A stretch of DNA of 64,000 nucleotides from Clavibacter michiganensis (GTDB lineage: Bacteria; Actinomycetota; Actinomycetes; Actinomycetales; Microbacteriaceae): the NCBI RefSeq assembly GCF_016907085.1, contig NZ_JAFBBJ010000001.1:124001-188000 (forward strand), in the 5' to 3' direction. Below, one piece after another: positions 32,058-42,491 of the stretch. Every line of letters starts with the position of its first letter. The first letter of the stretch is position 1. The position numbers were made by a program, and so were the translations under genes. Under the pieces are notes generated by a model that saw only the letters and a program-made list of their open reading frames with translations, was not told where the DNA came from and searched no databases.

Positions 32058-33430
32058 GCGGTCGCCTCGCGCGTCTCGCCCGTGGGCTTCGCGAGCAGCA
32101 TCACGAGCGCCGAGGCGAGGATCCCGCCCGCGCCCACCCACAGCGCGGCCTGGCCGAACGACATCGCGCTCGCCGTGAGGCCCGTGAGCAGGAAGCCGCC
32201 GATGATGGCGCCGGGCTGGCTCATCGCGCCGATGAAGCTGGATCCGGTCGCCCGGCAGTCGCTGTCGAAGCAGCCGGCCTGGAAGAACAGGATCGCCGCG
32301 TACGGCCCGAGCAGGAAGAACAGCCCGACCATGTACGCGCCCATCACGAACGTCGGGTCGTCGGGCCCGAGGAGCATGACCGCGAAGGCGAGCCCGGCGA
32401 TGAGCCAGCCGCCGACGATGACGTTGCGGCGGCCGAGCCGGTCGCCCAGCCAGCCGTGCGCGAGGTAGCCGAGCACGCCCACGCAGTTCGACGCGATGAT
32501 CAGCAGCAGCGCGTTGGACGCGTCGATGTGCTTGCCCGACTCGAGCACGGTGGTGCCGAGCACCGAGAAGGTCTGGATCCCGAACCAGTTGAGCAGCCAC
32601 GCCACGCTCAGCACGATCGTGCTGCGCAGGTGCTTGCCCTGGAAGATGCGCGCGATGGGGGCGGACTTCTGCACGTCGAGCCCGGTGGCGCGCGCGAAGG
32701 CGGCCGCCTCGTCGTGCAGGCCCGCGGTCCGCAGACGCCGGATCTGCTGCTGCGCCACGAACTGCGGGCTCTCCCGGAGCGTGAGGCAGATCGCGGCGAC
32801 CACGAGCGCGGGCACCGTCGCGAGGCCGAACGCGACGCGCCAGCTGCCCGGGCCGAAGGCCGTCGTGATCAGGCCCACGAACGCGGCGGCGAGCAGCGCG
32901 CCGAGCGGCCAGCCCGTCTGCACCATCGCGTAGACGAAGCCCTTGTTGCGCCGGATCCTCTCGTCCTCCGTCTGCTCGTATATCTCGTTGAGGTACGTGG
33001 CGTTGATCGACTGCTCGGCGAGGCCCAGGCCGCTGATGCTGCGGATCCCGACGAGCGAGACCGCGCCGGCGCTCAGCGCGGTCGCGCCCGAGGACAGCGC
33101 CGTGCCCGTCACCGAGACGACCATGCCGACGCGGCGGCCGAGCCGGTCGACCATCGGGCCGACGAGCAGCACGACGACCGCCGTGCCGACGCTGACGAGC
33201 GTCGAGACGAGCAGCGACTCGCTCGTGTCCCAGCCGAAGTCGCGCGAGATGTCGGGCAGCAGCGTGCCGAAGAGGATGAAGTCGTAGACCGCGATGGTCC
33301 ACGCGAGGAAGGCGATGCCCGTGACCCGGCGGGTCTGGCGGACGCTCACCCTCTCGAGGCCGGCGGGCAGCGCGCCGGCGGGGCCGGCGCCCGCGGATGC
33401 GGTGCCGGGACGGGAGGTGTCGGTGCTCAT
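32054..33430 (-). CDS. Major facilitator superfamily transporter
   Basis: A 458-residue transporter with 12 predicted membrane helices. The signature loop between helices 2 and 3 reads [12 protein letters not shown], and its counterpart in the second half reads [11 protein letters not shown]. The layout resembles the metabolite:H+ symporter (sugar/organic acid, ShiA/ProP-like) subfamily. It sits 34 bases after the NodB-type hydrolase gene and overlaps the following SDR by four bases, so it probably imports the substrate degraded by this operon. Confidence 0.92.
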   Translation of the reverse strand: MSTDTSRPGTASAGAGPAGALPAGLERVSVRQTRRVTGIAFLAWTIAVYDFILFGTLLPDISRDFGWDTSESLLVSTLVSVGTAVVVLLVGPMVDRLGRRVGMVVSVTGTALSSGATALSAGAVSLVGIRSISGLGLAEQSINATYLNEIYEQTEDERIRRNKGFVYAMVQTGWPLGALLAAAFVGLITTAFGPGSWRVAFGLATVPALVVAAICLTLRESPQFVAQQQIRRLRTAGLHDEAAAFARATGLDVQKSAPIARIFQGKHLRSTIVLSVAWLLNWFGIQTFSVLGTTVLESGKHIDASNALLLIIASNCVGVLGYLAHGWLGDRLGRRNVIVGGWLIAGLAFAVMLLGPDDPTFVMGAYMVGLFFLLGPYAAILFFQAGCFDSDCRATGSSFIGAMSQPGAIIGGFLLTGLTASAMSFGQAALWVGAGGILASALVMLLAKPTGETREATA

Positions 33431-33464
33431 GGTGGTGGTCTCCTGCGGTCGGTCGGGTCGCGGA

Positions 33465-34355
33465 TCAGGGGACGCGCGGGGTGCGCGGGGAGCGTCGCTG
33501 GAAGTCCTGGGCGATCTCGTCGAAGGTCGCCCAGCGGACGCCCTCGTGCGAGTTGATGTGGGCGATGAGCCGCTCGAGCATGAGGAGCACCTGCGGACGG
33601 CCCGAGACGTCGGGGTGGATCGTGAAGGTGAAGACGCCGTAGTCCTGCTCGCGGTAGACCCAGTCGAACTGGTCGCGCCACATCTCCTCGAGGTGGCGGG
33701 GGTTCACGAAGCCGTGGCTGTTCGGGCTGCCCTTGACGAACATCATGGGAGGAAGGTCGTCGAGGTACCACGACGCGGGGATCTCCACGAGGTCGGTCTC
33801 CTCGCCGCGCACGAGCGGGTGCATCCAGCTGGCCGCGTCCTTCGTGTAGTCGACGCCCTGCCACGTGTCGCCCACGCGCACGTAGTACGGCTCGAAGTCG
33901 CGGTGCATGAGGGAGTGGTCGTAGCGGATCCCGCGCTCGATGAGGAGCTCGTTGGTCACGCGCGAGAACTCCCACCACGGCGCCACGTAGCCGGTGGGCC
34001 GGCGGCCGGCGCGCGACTCGATGAGCTCGATGGAGCGGTCGAGCACGTCCGCCTCCTGCTGGCGCGACATCTCGATGGGGTTCTCGTGGCTGTAGCCGTG
34101 CGCGCCGATCTCGTGCCCGGCGGCGACCACCTGGTCGAACTCGCGCGGGAACGTCTCGATCGAGTGGCCCGGCCAGAACCAGGTGGAGGGGAGGCCGTGC
34201 TTGGCGAGCAGCGCGTTGAGGCGCGGCACGCCGACCTCGCCCGCGAACAGGCCGCGGGAGATGTCGCCGGGCGAGTCCTGCCCGCCGTACGAGCCGAGCC
34301 AGCCGCTCACGGCATCGACGTCGATGCCGAACGCGATGATGATGTCCTTGACCAT
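33465..34355 (-). CDS. NodB-homology hydrolase (polysaccharide deacetylase / PuuE-imidase-like)
   Basis: A 296-residue metal hydrolase of the HpPgdA/PuuE-like branch of the polysaccharide deacetylase superfamily. The metal ligands are visible: Asp12 or Asp14 in FGIDVDA and His86/His90 in AHGYSH. The APWWEFS and [11 protein letters not shown] segments complete the site. It has no signal peptide, so it acts in the cytoplasm; members of this branch include allantoinases and cyclic imide hydrolases as well as peptidoglycan deacetylases. Its neighbours (an asparaginase and an importer) favour ring-amide hydrolysis. ATG at 34355 has AGAGAGGA upstream. Confidence 0.88.
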   Translation of the reverse strand: MVKDIIIAFGIDVDAVSGWLGSYGGQDSPGDISRGLFAGEVGVPRLNALLAKHGLPSTWFWPGHSIETFPREFDQVVAAGHEIGAHGYSHENPIEMSRQQEADVLDRSIELIESRAGRRPTGYVAPWWEFSRVTNELLIERGIRYDHSLMHRDFEPYYVRVGDTWQGVDYTKDAASWMHPLVRGEETDLVEIPASWYLDDLPPMMFVKGSPNSHGFVNPRHLEEMWRDQFDWVYREQDYGVFTFTIHPDVSGRPQVLLMLERLIAHINSHEGVRWATFDEIAQDFQRRSPRTPRVP

Positions 34356-34377
34356 GGGGGTCCTCTCTGGTGATGGG

Positions 34378-35403
34378 TCAGGCCGGCAGGACGCCGGCCG
34401 GGGTGGGGAGTGCGGTCGCGGGGTCGGCGGCGGCGGCCAGCAGGCGGCGCGCCTCGTCGACGGGGTGGTGGTCGAGCAGGAGGGCCACGAGGATCCGGGC
34501 CTGCGCGACGGAGAGGCGGCCGATCGGCACGGCGCCGACGCGCACGGCGTCGACCCCTCCGCCGTCGCCGTAGATCGCGGCCACCGGTCCCTCGGCCACG
34601 CGCGTGCCGAGCGCGACGAGGACGCCGGCGTCGACGGCCGCCTCGATCTCCGGCACGAGCGCGGCGTTCGCGTTGCCGGCGCCCGTGCCGATGACGACGA
34701 CGCCCGCGGCCCCCGCGGCGATCGCGGCCCGGAGGAGCACGGCGTCGGCGCCCGGGTGGACGCTGACGCAGTCCACGCGGATCCGGTCGAAGCGCGGGCT
34801 GGGCGCGGGGAGGAGCGGCAGCGCGCGCGGCCGGCGGGCGAGGCGGACGCCGTCACCGACCACGCGGCCGACGGGCGCGCCGTCGCGGGCGGCGAAGGCG
34901 TCGGGATCCAGCGTGCGGGCCTTCACCAGGCCGTCGGCGGCGAGGACGCGCGAGGCGAACACGGCGAGAACGCCGGCCCCGCGCGCCTCGGACGACGCGG
35001 CGACGACGATGGCGTCGCGCAGGTTGCCGGGCCCGTCGCCCTCCGGGTGGTCGGCGGAGCGCTGGGCGCCCGTGAGCACCACGGGCCGCGGGTCGTCCGT
35101 CACCAGCTCCAGGAGGAACGCCGTCTCCTCGAGGGTGTCCGTGCCGTGCGTCACGACCACGCCGTCCACGTCGTCGCGCGCGAGCGCCTCGGCGACCGCG
35201 TCCGCGATGGTGCGGAGGTCGGCGTGCGTCAGCGCGAACGAGTTGACCCGGAGGACGTCGCGCGTGGCGACGGTGACGCCGGGCGGGAGGGCGGGCACGG
35301 ATCCGAGCAGGCGCTCGGCGGGATCGGCGGCGACCGCGGACCCGTCGGCGCGTGCGCGCGAGGAGATGGTCCCGCCGGTGGCGAGCACGAGGACGTGGGG
35401 CAT
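34378..35403 (-). CDS. Type I asparaginase family amidohydrolase
   Basis: A 341-residue asparaginase-fold enzyme. The first catalytic Thr (Thr12) is in LATGGTISS, and the second triad Thr85-His86-Gly-Thr88-Asp89 in [11 protein letters not shown]. It hydrolyses asparagine or a related side-chain amide to the acid and ammonia. There is no signal peptide, so it is cytoplasmic. It is the first gene of an operon continuing with the NodB-type hydrolase, an MFS transporter and two SDRs. Its promoter is near-consensus and carries a LacI-type operator. The ATG at 35403 coincides with the predicted transcript start. Confidence 0.92.
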   Translation of the reverse strand: MPHVLVLATGGTISSRARADGSAVAADPAERLLGSVPALPPGVTVATRDVLRVNSFALTHADLRTIADAVAEALARDDVDGVVVTHGTDTLEETAFLLELVTDDPRPVVLTGAQRSADHPEGDGPGNLRDAIVVAASSEARGAGVLAVFASRVLAADGLVKARTLDPDAFAARDGAPVGRVVGDGVRLARRPRALPLLPAPSPRFDRIRVDCVSVHPGADAVLLRAAIAAGAAGVVVIGTGAGNANAALVPEIEAAVDAGVLVALGTRVAEGPVAAIYGDGGGVDAVRVGAVPIGRLSVAQARILVALLLDHHPVDEARRLLAAAADPATALPTPAGVLPA

Positions 35404-35410
35404 GCGGACG

Positions 35411-35439
35411 ATCCTGCGATGCACAAACGATTGCGTCAA
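35411..35439 (-). promoter_or_regulatory. Promoter of the asparaginase operon with LacI-type operator
   Basis: On the minus strand TTGACG (35439-35434) and CAGGAT (35416-35411) are 17 bases apart. The spacer contains CAAACGATTG (plus strand, 35424-35433), which fits the LacI/GalR core palindrome CAAnCGnTTG. A bound repressor would block RNA polymerase directly. The LacI-family gene at 35565 is transcribed away from this site and is the likely regulator. The -10 ends seven bases before the ATG, so the mRNA is leaderless. Confidence 0.8.
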
Positions 35440-35564
35440 TGGTTTGCGTCGAACGATCACGTTGCCGTCCTGTTGCGGGGATGTTTCCCCGCCGGAGGGT
35501 CCACGGCCACCCTCGCTGCCGGCCCGCGACGCTATGCCATGCTGGATCGGGTGAGGAGGCCCGC

Positions 35565-36593
35565 ATGACCCAAAAGCGTCGGCCGCCCACCACGCAGCGC
35601 ATGATCGCCGAGCTCGCCGGCGTCAGCATCACGACCGTCTCCCGCGTGCTCAACTCCCGCGAGGAGCACCCCGGCCGGTGGGCCGGACCCGAGACCGTCG
35701 CCGCCATCCTCGACATCGCCGAGCGCAGCGGCTACCGGCCGAACCCGCACGCCGCGAGCCTGCGCACCTCCCGCTCCGACCTCGTCGGCGTCCTCGTCCC
35801 GCGCCTCCAGGACTACGTGCTCGCGACCGTCTACGAGGGCATCGACGAGGCGGCGACCGAGCGCCGCATCTCCACCTTCGTCACGAACAGCCTCGACCGG
35901 CCGGACCTCCAGCGCAGCCGCACCCGCAGCATGCTCGACCGCCGGGTCGACGGCATGATCTTCGGCGACGCGCACCTCGACGACCCGCTGCTCGACGAGC
36001 TCGCGGAGGAGGGCGTGCCCTTCGTCCTCGTCTCGCGCCGCCGGGGGGATCACGTGGCCGTCACGTGCGACGACGTGACGGGCGGCCGGCTCGCGGCCGA
36101 GCACCTCATCGCGCAGGGGCGCACCCGGCCGGCCGTGCTCGCCGGCATGTCCTTCGCGTCGACCGCGGTCGACCGCACGCGCGGCTTCCTCGAGGCGTAC
36201 GCGGAGGCCGGGATGCCCGTGCCGTCGGAGCGCGTGATCCAGCGGGGCTTCGACGCGGCGGCGGGCCGGGAGGCGACCGAGGAGGTGCTGCGCGCCGGGC
36301 ACGCGCCCGACGCGCTCTTCGCGACCAACGACTTCGCGGCGATCGGAGCGATGGGGGCCCTCCGCGACGCGGGCCTGTCCGTGCCCGACGACGTCGCGCT
36401 CGTCGGCTACAACGACACCGCGCTCGCGGCATCCGGATCCATCGGGCTCACGAGCGTGCGCTCGCCCGTGCACGAGATGGGGCGGCTCGCGCTGGAGACG
36501 CTCCTCTCGCTCGTCGACGGTCGCGAGGCCGCCTCCCGGATGCTCGAGCCGACGCTCGTCGCGCGCGCGTCGACGGGGCCGCACCCGCGCTGA
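35565..36593 (+). CDS. LacI family transcriptional regulator
   Basis: A 342-residue repressor. The N-terminal helix-turn-helix and hinge cover about residues 10-68 (MIAELAGVSITTVSRVLN, then GYRPNPHAASLRT). A periplasmic-binding-protein-like effector domain follows from residue 72 (VGVLVPRLQDYV) to the end (ALFATNDFAAIGAM, ALVGYNDTALAA). Start ATG at 35565 has GAGGAGG six bases upstream. It is divergent from the asparaginase operon, whose promoter carries a matching operator, so control of that operon by its substrate or a derivative is likely. Confidence 0.92.
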   Translation: MTQKRRPPTTQRMIAELAGVSITTVSRVLNSREEHPGRWAGPETVAAILDIAERSGYRPNPHAASLRTSRSDLVGVLVPRLQDYVLATVYEGIDEAATERRISTFVTNSLDRPDLQRSRTRSMLDRRVDGMIFGDAHLDDPLLDELAEEGVPFVLVSRRRGDHVAVTCDDVTGGRLAAEHLIAQGRTRPAVLAGMSFASTAVDRTRGFLEAYAEAGMPVPSERVIQRGFDAAAGREATEEVLRAGHAPDALFATNDFAAIGAMGALRDAGLSVPDDVALVGYNDTALAASGSIGLTSVRSPVHEMGRLALETLLSLVDGREAASRMLEPTLVARASTGPHPR

Positions 36594-36651
36594 GCCGCGG
36601 CGACCCGGTCGCGCGGACGGGGCCGAGCGGATCCGATGCCACGATGGACGC

Positions 36652-37446
36652 ATGCGCCGCGACGTCTCCTCCATGCTCGAGCTGCAGGTATCCGGCGAGA
36701 GCGAGATGGCCTTCGCGGTCGCCGTCGCCCGAGGTGCCGACATCGCGTCCGAGCATCTCTCCTTCGCCCTCGACGGCCGCGCGATCGAGGCGACCGAGGT
36801 GGTCGACCGGCACGACACCCGCCTGCACGTCCTGACGACCGGCGCGGGCGTCCTCACGATGGAGTACCGCGCCACCGTCACGGGCCGCCGCGACCCCGCG
36901 CCCGTGGATGACGTGGACCTCTGGATCTACCGCCGCCCGAGCCGCTACTGCGAGTCGGACACGCTGTTCCCCACCGCTCGCGGCGAGTTCCGCGGCCTCG
37001 ACGGCCTGCCCCTCCTCGCCGCCGTGCGCGCGTTCGTCGCCGAGTCGCTGCGGTATGCGCCCGGCTCCAGCCTTCCGACCGACGGCGCCGTCCGCACGCT
37101 GCTCGCCCGCCGCGGCGTCTGCCGCGACTACGCGCACCTCGTGATCGCGATGCTCCGCGCGCTCGACGTGCCCGCGCGCCTGGCCGCCGTCTACGCGCCG
37201 GGCCTCAGCCCCATGGACTTCCACGCGGTCGCCGAGGCGTGGGTCGACGGCGCATGGCACGTCGTCGATGCCACCGGGCTCGCGCCCCGGCAGAGCCTGC
37301 TGCGGATCTCCACGGGTCGCGACGCCTCCGACACCGCGTTCCTCACGAACACGCGGAGCCTCGTGACCATCTCGCGCATGGAGGTGATGGCCACGGTCGA
37401 CGAGCTGCCGGTCGACGACGTGGCCGCGGCCGTGCGCCTGGGCTGA
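36652..37446 (+). CDS. Transglutaminase-like domain protein
   Basis: A 264-residue cytoplasmic protein. The N-terminal half is a beta-rich domain. The C-terminal half is a transglutaminase-like cysteine-protease domain with the triad Cys157 (RRGVCRDYAH), His191 (DFHAVAEAW) and Asp206 (HVVDATG). Bacterial members are thought to be proteases or amidases rather than protein cross-linkers; the target is unknown. A CACGAT -10-like box ends six bases before the ATG. It is convergent with the lipoprotein gene, 27 bases apart. Confidence 0.9.
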   Translation: MRRDVSSMLELQVSGESEMAFAVAVARGADIASEHLSFALDGRAIEATEVVDRHDTRLHVLTTGAGVLTMEYRATVTGRRDPAPVDDVDLWIYRRPSRYCESDTLFPTARGEFRGLDGLPLLAAVRAFVAESLRYAPGSSLPTDGAVRTLLARRGVCRDYAHLVIAMLRALDVPARLAAVYAPGLSPMDFHAVAEAWVDGAWHVVDATGLAPRQSLLRISTGRDASDTAFLTNTRSLVTISRMEVMATVDELPVDDVAAAVRLG

Positions 37447-37473
37447 GCCGTCCGCCCCGGCTGACGGGTCAGA

Positions 37474-38118
37474 TCAGCCGCCGACGGTCTTGAGCACCGC
37501 GTTGCCGAGGTCGGCGTGGTCGCCCGGCTCGTAGAACGACGCGGAGCGCATGACGACCATGTGCTTCGAGGAGTAGATGGTGGCGACGCCGACGGCGTCC
37601 TGCAGTTCGAAGTAGGCCTCGACGCCCGACGGGTATCCCGCGATCGGGTCCGCCAGGAGGATGGCGGCGTCGCGCCGGGACTGCAGCTCGGCCGCGACGG
37701 GCTGCGCCACGTCGACCTCGACCGCGGTGCCGTCCGACGACCGGAAGGCGCAGGCGATGCCCTGCATCGCGAGGACGTCGGCGCGCAGGCCGTCCGTCGA
37801 GGTGTCGGCGGGGAGCGCCTCGCTCGCGAAGCCCTTCCCGAACTCGGCGAGGTCGGGAAGGAGCTGCGCGCACGTGGTGCTGACCGGCGTGCCCTTCGGC
37901 GGCGCGGGCGTGGGGGACGCGCTCGGCGCGGTGCCGGATCCGCCGCCCTGCGCCTCGCCGCCGCCGGCGCTCGCCGAGGGGCCGGGGGTCGCGGGCTGGA
38001 GCGGGGCGGGGTTCGAGCAGCCCGTGAGGAGCAGGGCCACCGCGAGCCCGGCGGCGGCCGTGGCGGGGACGGTGCGGGCGAGGCGGGGCCGGGCGGGCGC
38101 GGGGAGGCGGACGGGCAT
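37474..38118 (-). CDS. Putative lipoprotein
   Basis: A 214-residue exported protein. A signal peptide with a basic start and hydrophobic core ends in the lipobox LLTGC (Cys34), so it should be a membrane-anchored lipoprotein. Residues 35-75 are a Ser/Pro/Ala/Gly-rich linker typical of wall-spanning regions. The remaining 140 residues are a compact domain with two further cysteines (TTCAQLL and GIACAFR), possibly disulfide-bonded. No enzyme motif is recognised. ATG at 38118 has AGGAG upstream; a longer start at 38184 would bury the signal peptide. Confidence 0.82.
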   Translation of the reverse strand: MPVRLPAPARPRLARTVPATAAAGLAVALLLTGCSNPAPLQPATPGPSASAGGGEAQGGGSGTAPSASPTPAPPKGTPVSTTCAQLLPDLAEFGKGFASEALPADTSTDGLRADVLAMQGIACAFRSSDGTAVEVDVAQPVAAELQSRRDAAILLADPIAGYPSGVEAYFELQDAVGVATIYSSKHMVVMRSASFYEPGDHADLGNAVLKTVGG

Positions 38119-38318
38119 GGCGGTGCTCCTTCGGATCCGGGCGCGCCGCGGGGTGCGACGCTCGGCGCGCGGCGAGGCTGCCACGAGCGGGAGGCGGGAT
38201 CGACACCCTACCGAGCCGGGACGGGACGCCGCTGGGATGCCCCGGCGCCCTGGGGGCGGCCCGCACGGGCACGCGCGCCGGGCGGGGCGGGTCGCGCCCG
38301 CCGGTAGGATCGATCCCC

Positions 38319-39983
38319 ATGACGACCCCTGACCTGACCGGCGCCCTGTTCGAGATCGTGGCCCGGACGGCAGGACGACGACCGGGGGGCGACGCCCTCG
38401 CGCTCAGCCCCGACATGGTCGTGCTCGAGCGCCCGCGCAACCGCGACCACGGCGACTGGGCCACCAACATCGCCATGCGGATCGCCAAGCCGCTGGGGGA
38501 GAGCCCGCGCACCATCGCGGCCGACATCGCGGAGGCGCTCGGCGAGCTGCCGCAGGTCGCGAAGGTCGACGTCGCGGGTCCGGGCTTCATCAACATCACG
38601 CTCGAGGCGGCTGCCGCGGGCGCGCTCGCACGCACCATCGTCGAGTCGGGCCCCGCGTACGGCCGCGGCACGACGCTCGAGGGGATCCGCATCAACCTCG
38701 AGTTCGTCTCCGCGAATCCGACCGGCCCCATCCACCTGGGCGGCGTGCGCTGGGCCGCCGTCGGCGACAGCCTCGCGCGCATCCTCCAGGCCGAGGGCGC
38801 TGACGTCACGCGCGAGTACTACTTCAACGACCACGGATCCCAGATCGACCGCTTCGCCCGCAGCCTCCTCGCGAGCCACCTCGGCGAGGAGACGCCCGAG
38901 GACGGCTACGGCGGCGCGTACATCGGCGAGATCGCCGAGCGCGTGGTGGAGGGGTACGACGGCGACATCGACGCCCTGCCGCGCGAGGAGCAGCAGGAGC
39001 TGTTCCGGAGCGCCGGCACCGAGCTGATGTTCGCGGAGATCAAGCAGAAGCTGCACGACTTCGGCGTGGACTTCGACGTCTTCTTCCACGAGGACTCGCT
39101 GCACGAGTCCGGCGCCGTCGACCGCGCCGTCGCGCGCCTGAAGGAGCTCGGCCACGTCTTCGAGGAGGACGGCGCCGTCTGGCTCCGCACCACCACGTTC
39201 GGCGACGACCGCGACCGCGTCGTCATCCGGTCGACCGGCGAGCCCGCCTACATCTCGGGCGACCTCGGCTACTACCTCGACAAGCGCGAGCGCGGCTTCG
39301 AGCAGAACATCATCATGCTGGGCGCCGACCACCACGGCTACGTCGGCCGCATGATGGCCATGGTCGAGGCGTTCGGCGACACCCCGGGCGTCAACCTGCA
39401 GATCCTCATCGGCCAGATGGTCAACCTGCTGCGCGACGGCGAGCCCGTGAAGATGAGCAAGCGCAACGGCACCATCGTCACGCTCGACGACCTGGTCGAC
39501 GCGGTGGGCGTGGACGCCGGCCGCTACGCGCTCGTACGCTCCTCCGCCGACCAGAACCTCGACATCGACCTCGCGGTGCTCGGCAAGCGGACCAACGACA
39601 ACCCCGTCTTCTACGTGCAGTACGCCCATGCGCGCACCTGCGCGGTGGACCGCAACGCGGGCGCATCGGGCGTCGACCGCTCGGCATTCGCGCCGGAGCT
39701 GCTCACGCACCCGACCGAGTCGGCGCTCCTCGGCCTCCTGCAGGAGTTCCCGCGCATCGTCGCGCAGGCCGCCGAGCTGCGCGAGCCGCACCGGGTCGCG
39801 CGCTACGTCGAGGAGCTCGCCGGCTCCTACCACCGCTGGTACGACAGCTGCCGGGTGGTCCCGCGGGGCGACGAGGAGGTCACCGACCTGCATCGCACGC
39901 GCCTGTGGCTGAACGACGCGGTCCGGCAGGTGGTCGCCAACGGACTCGACCTCGTGGGCGTCTCGGCCCCCGAGCGCATGTAG
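38319..39983 (+). CDS. argS: Arginyl-tRNA synthetase
   Basis: A 554-residue class I aminoacyl-tRNA synthetase. It has the Arg-specific N-terminal additional domain, the HIGH-type motif written HLGG at 139-142 in [12 protein letters not shown], the KMSK motif in PVKMSKRNG, and the C-terminal DALR anticodon-binding domain ([14 protein letters not shown] onward). Length is normal. A TAGGAT box (38305-38310) ends eight bases before the ATG. As in many actinobacteria it leads into the lysA-hom-thr cluster. Confidence 0.97.
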   Translation: MTTPDLTGALFEIVARTAGRRPGGDALALSPDMVVLERPRNRDHGDWATNIAMRIAKPLGESPRTIAADIAEALGELPQVAKVDVAGPGFINITLEAAAAGALARTIVESGPAYGRGTTLEGIRINLEFVSANPTGPIHLGGVRWAAVGDSLARILQAEGADVTREYYFNDHGSQIDRFARSLLASHLGEETPEDGYGGAYIGEIAERVVEGYDGDIDALPREEQQELFRSAGTELMFAEIKQKLHDFGVDFDVFFHEDSLHESGAVDRAVARLKELGHVFEEDGAVWLRTTTFGDDRDRVVIRSTGEPAYISGDLGYYLDKRERGFEQNIIMLGADHHGYVGRMMAMVEAFGDTPGVNLQILIGQMVNLLRDGEPVKMSKRNGTIVTLDDLVDAVGVDAGRYALVRSSADQNLDIDLAVLGKRTNDNPVFYVQYAHARTCAVDRNAGASGVDRSAFAPELLTHPTESALLGLLQEFPRIVAQAAELREPHRVARYVEELAGSYHRWYDSCRVVPRGDEEVTDLHRTRLWLNDAVRQVVANGLDLVGVSAPERM

Positions 39984-39994
39984 GGGAGCGGATC

Positions 39995-40825
39995 ATGTCG
40001 GGGCGGTTCCAGGGCACCGAGGTCTTCGAGGCGCCCGAGCGCCGCGACCCGCGGGAGGCGAGGCGCCGTCGTCGCGGCCCGCGCGGCGGCACCGTCTTCA
40101 TCTGGCTCCTCGTGCTCGCCGTGATCGGCGTCGGTCTCGCGTTCGGGCTGCGGATCATCGACCAGACCGTCCGCGGCGTCGCCGAGGACCAGGCCGAGAA
40201 GCAGATCGCCGACCAGCTGCCCGGCCAGATCACCGGGCGCGTGAACGTCTCGATCGAGGGCGACTGGGTCATCCCGCAGCTCATCCGCGGCACGCTCGAC
40301 CGCGTCGTGCTCGACGGACCGAACCTCCAGGCCGACGGAACGCCCTTCCAGGCGCACATCGTCGCGACCGACGTGCCCACCGACCAGGAGCGCACCGTCG
40401 GGAGCGTCGTCGCGACGGTGTCGATGGACCAGGTCCCCGCGAGCGCGCTGCTCGCCAAGACGGCAGGCACGCCGCCCGACCTCGAGTTCGGCGACGGCAC
40501 GCTCGGCTACTCCGGGTCCACGCGGATCCTCGGGCTCACGCTCGGCTACACCGTGGCGGCGCAGCCCGTGCTGCGCGACGCCTCGACCGTGGTCATCACG
40601 CCCGCCGAGGTGAATCTGCAGGCGGGATCGCTCAAGATCGACCTCGCGCAGACCATCCAGGGGATCCGCGACATCACGTACCCCGTGTGCGTCGCGCAGT
40701 ACCTCCCCGCCGGCGTCGCGGTGCAGGACGTGACCATCGCGGACGGCCGTGCGTCGATGACCGTCGCGTCGTCGTCGCTGAAGCTCACGCGCGACTCGCT
40801 CGGGGTCACCGGCAGCTGCGGGTAG
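39995..40825 (+). CDS. DUF2993 (LmeA-like) phospholipid-binding domain protein
   Basis: A 276-residue protein with a basic N-terminal cytoplasmic stretch (residues 15-31), one membrane anchor (about 33-52) and an extracytoplasmic DUF2993 domain starting at VRGVAEDQAEKQIADQL. In mycobacteria the LmeA relative binds phosphatidylinositides and affects lipomannan elongation. Here the role is open but probably in envelope lipid handling. ATG at 39995 follows GGGGAGCG and lies 11 bases after argS, so the two are co-transcribed. Confidence 0.88.
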   Translation: MSGRFQGTEVFEAPERRDPREARRRRRGPRGGTVFIWLLVLAVIGVGLAFGLRIIDQTVRGVAEDQAEKQIADQLPGQITGRVNVSIEGDWVIPQLIRGTLDRVVLDGPNLQADGTPFQAHIVATDVPTDQERTVGSVVATVSMDQVPASALLAKTAGTPPDLEFGDGTLGYSGSTRILGLTLGYTVAAQPVLRDASTVVITPAEVNLQAGSLKIDLAQTIQGIRDITYPVCVAQYLPAGVAVQDVTIADGRASMTVASSSLKLTRDSLGVTGSCG

Positions 40826-40991
40826 CCGCCCGGCCGCGCTCCCGCCGTGCCGCGGCGGCCGCCGTCACATGCGCCGGGGGCCTCGTCGTGCCTCGGTAGG
40901 ATGGCTCGCACCGCCCCCTTCGGCTCCAGGGACCACACCGGGTCCGCTCGCCATCCCGCACGTCCGCCCCGCGTACGAACAGGTGACCTCC

Positions 40992-42491
40992 GTGACCGCG
41001 AACCCGCTGGCCCCGTCCTGGCTGCAGCTCCCCGACGACGCGAACGCGCTGGACCCCGCCGTCTGGTCCCGCGGCACCGCCCGCGGCGACGACGGAGCCA
41101 TCCGCATCGCCGGGGTCCCCGCCACCGCGCTCGCCGCGCGCTTCGGCACGCCGCTCTACGTGATGGACGAGGACGACGTGCGCGCCCGCGCCGCCGAGAC
41201 GCTCGCGGCCTTCACCCGCGAGGCCGCCGCCGTCGGCACGAGCGCGCGCGTCTACTACGCGGGCAAGGCGTTCCTCAGCATCGAGGTCGCGCGCTGGATG
41301 GTCGAGGAGGGCCTCCACATCGACGTCTGCTCCGGCGGGGAGCTCGCCGTCGCGCTCGCGGCCGGCGCGGATCCCGCCCGCCTGGGGTTCCACGGCAACA
41401 ACAAGTCGGTCGCCGAGATCGACCGCGCGGTGGGCGCCGGCATCGGCCAGATCGTCGTCGACAGCGCCATCGAGGTGGAGCGCGTCGCCGCCGCGGCCGC
41501 CGCGCACGGCCGCGTCCAGCCCGTGCGCCTGCGCGTGAACAGCGGCGTGCACGCTCACACCCACGAGTACCTCGCGACCGCGCGCGAGGACCAGAAGTTC
41601 GGGATCACGCTGGCCGACGCCCCCGAGCTCGTCGCGCGGATCCGGTCACACGCGTCCCTCTCCTTCACGGGACTGCACGCGCACATCGGCAGCCAGATCT
41701 TCGAGACCGACGCCTTCGTCGAGTCCGCCCGCCGGCTCCTCGACCTGCACGAGCGGCTGCTCGCCGACGGTCCCGTGCCCGAGCTCAACCTCGGCGGCGG
41801 CTTCGGCATCGCGTACACGTCGGTCGACCGGCCCGTGCCCGTGCCCGAGATCGCCCGGCGCCTCGCGCGCATCGTCGGCGACGAGTGCGGGCGCCGGGGG
41901 ATCGCGGTGCCCGTCATCGCGGTCGAGCCCGGCCGGAGCATCGTCGGCCCGTCCACCGTCACGCTCTACTCCGTCGGCACGGTCAAGGACGTGCTCGTGA
42001 CCGTCGGCGGCCTCGACGGCGAGGTGGCCGAGGCGGAGTCCGCCACGGGCGACGTCGAGGATCCGCGCGTCGCCGCGGAGGCGGAGACCGCCGTCCGCCG
42101 CTACGTGAGCGTCGACGGCGGCATGAGCGACAACGCGCGCCCCGCCCTCTACGGCGCGGACTACTCCGTGCGGATCGCCTCGCGCACCTCCGACGCGGAT
42201 CCCGCCCTCGTCCGCATCGCCGGCAAGCACTGCGAGAGCGGCGACCTCGTCGTCCTCGCCGACTACCTGCCGGGCGACGTCCGCGCCGACGACCTCCTCG
42301 CCGTCCCCGCGACGGGCGCCTACTGCTGGGCGCTCGCGAGCAACTACAACTGGATCGGCCGCCCGGCCGTCGTCGCCGTGCGCGCCGGCGAGGCGCGCGT
42401 CATCGTCCGCGGCGAGACCGAGGCCGACCTGCTGGCGCGCGACCTGGGCACGCCCGCGCCCGCATCCCCCGACGTGAACGGAGCACGATGA
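40992..42491 (+). CDS. lysA: Diaminopimelate decarboxylase
   Basis: A 499-residue PLP enzyme that makes lysine from meso-diaminopimelate. The PLP Lys lies in YYAGKAFLS; HIGSQI, GGGFGIAY and the active-site Cys in KHCESGD are present. The chain is longer than most (about 420) because of an N-terminal 50-residue lead and an acidic insertion GEVAEAESATGDVEDPRVA. GTG at 40992 is preferred because AGGTGA lies six bases upstream; GTG at 40983 is possible. Stop and the hom start overlap as ATGA, so lysA-hom-thrC-thrB form one coupled operon. Confidence 0.96.
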   Translation: MTANPLAPSWLQLPDDANALDPAVWSRGTARGDDGAIRIAGVPATALAARFGTPLYVMDEDDVRARAAETLAAFTREAAAVGTSARVYYAGKAFLSIEVARWMVEEGLHIDVCSGGELAVALAAGADPARLGFHGNNKSVAEIDRAVGAGIGQIVVDSAIEVERVAAAAAAHGRVQPVRLRVNSGVHAHTHEYLATAREDQKFGITLADAPELVARIRSHASLSFTGLHAHIGSQIFETDAFVESARRLLDLHERLLADGPVPELNLGGGFGIAYTSVDRPVPVPEIARRLARIVGDECGRRGIAVPVIAVEPGRSIVGPSTVTLYSVGTVKDVLVTVGGLDGEVAEAESATGDVEDPRVAAEAETAVRRYVSVDGGMSDNARPALYGADYSVRIASRTSDADPALVRIAGKHCESGDLVVLADYLPGDVRADDLLAVPATGAYCWALASNYNWIGRPAVVAVRAGEARVIVRGETEADLLARDLGTPAPASPDVNGAR

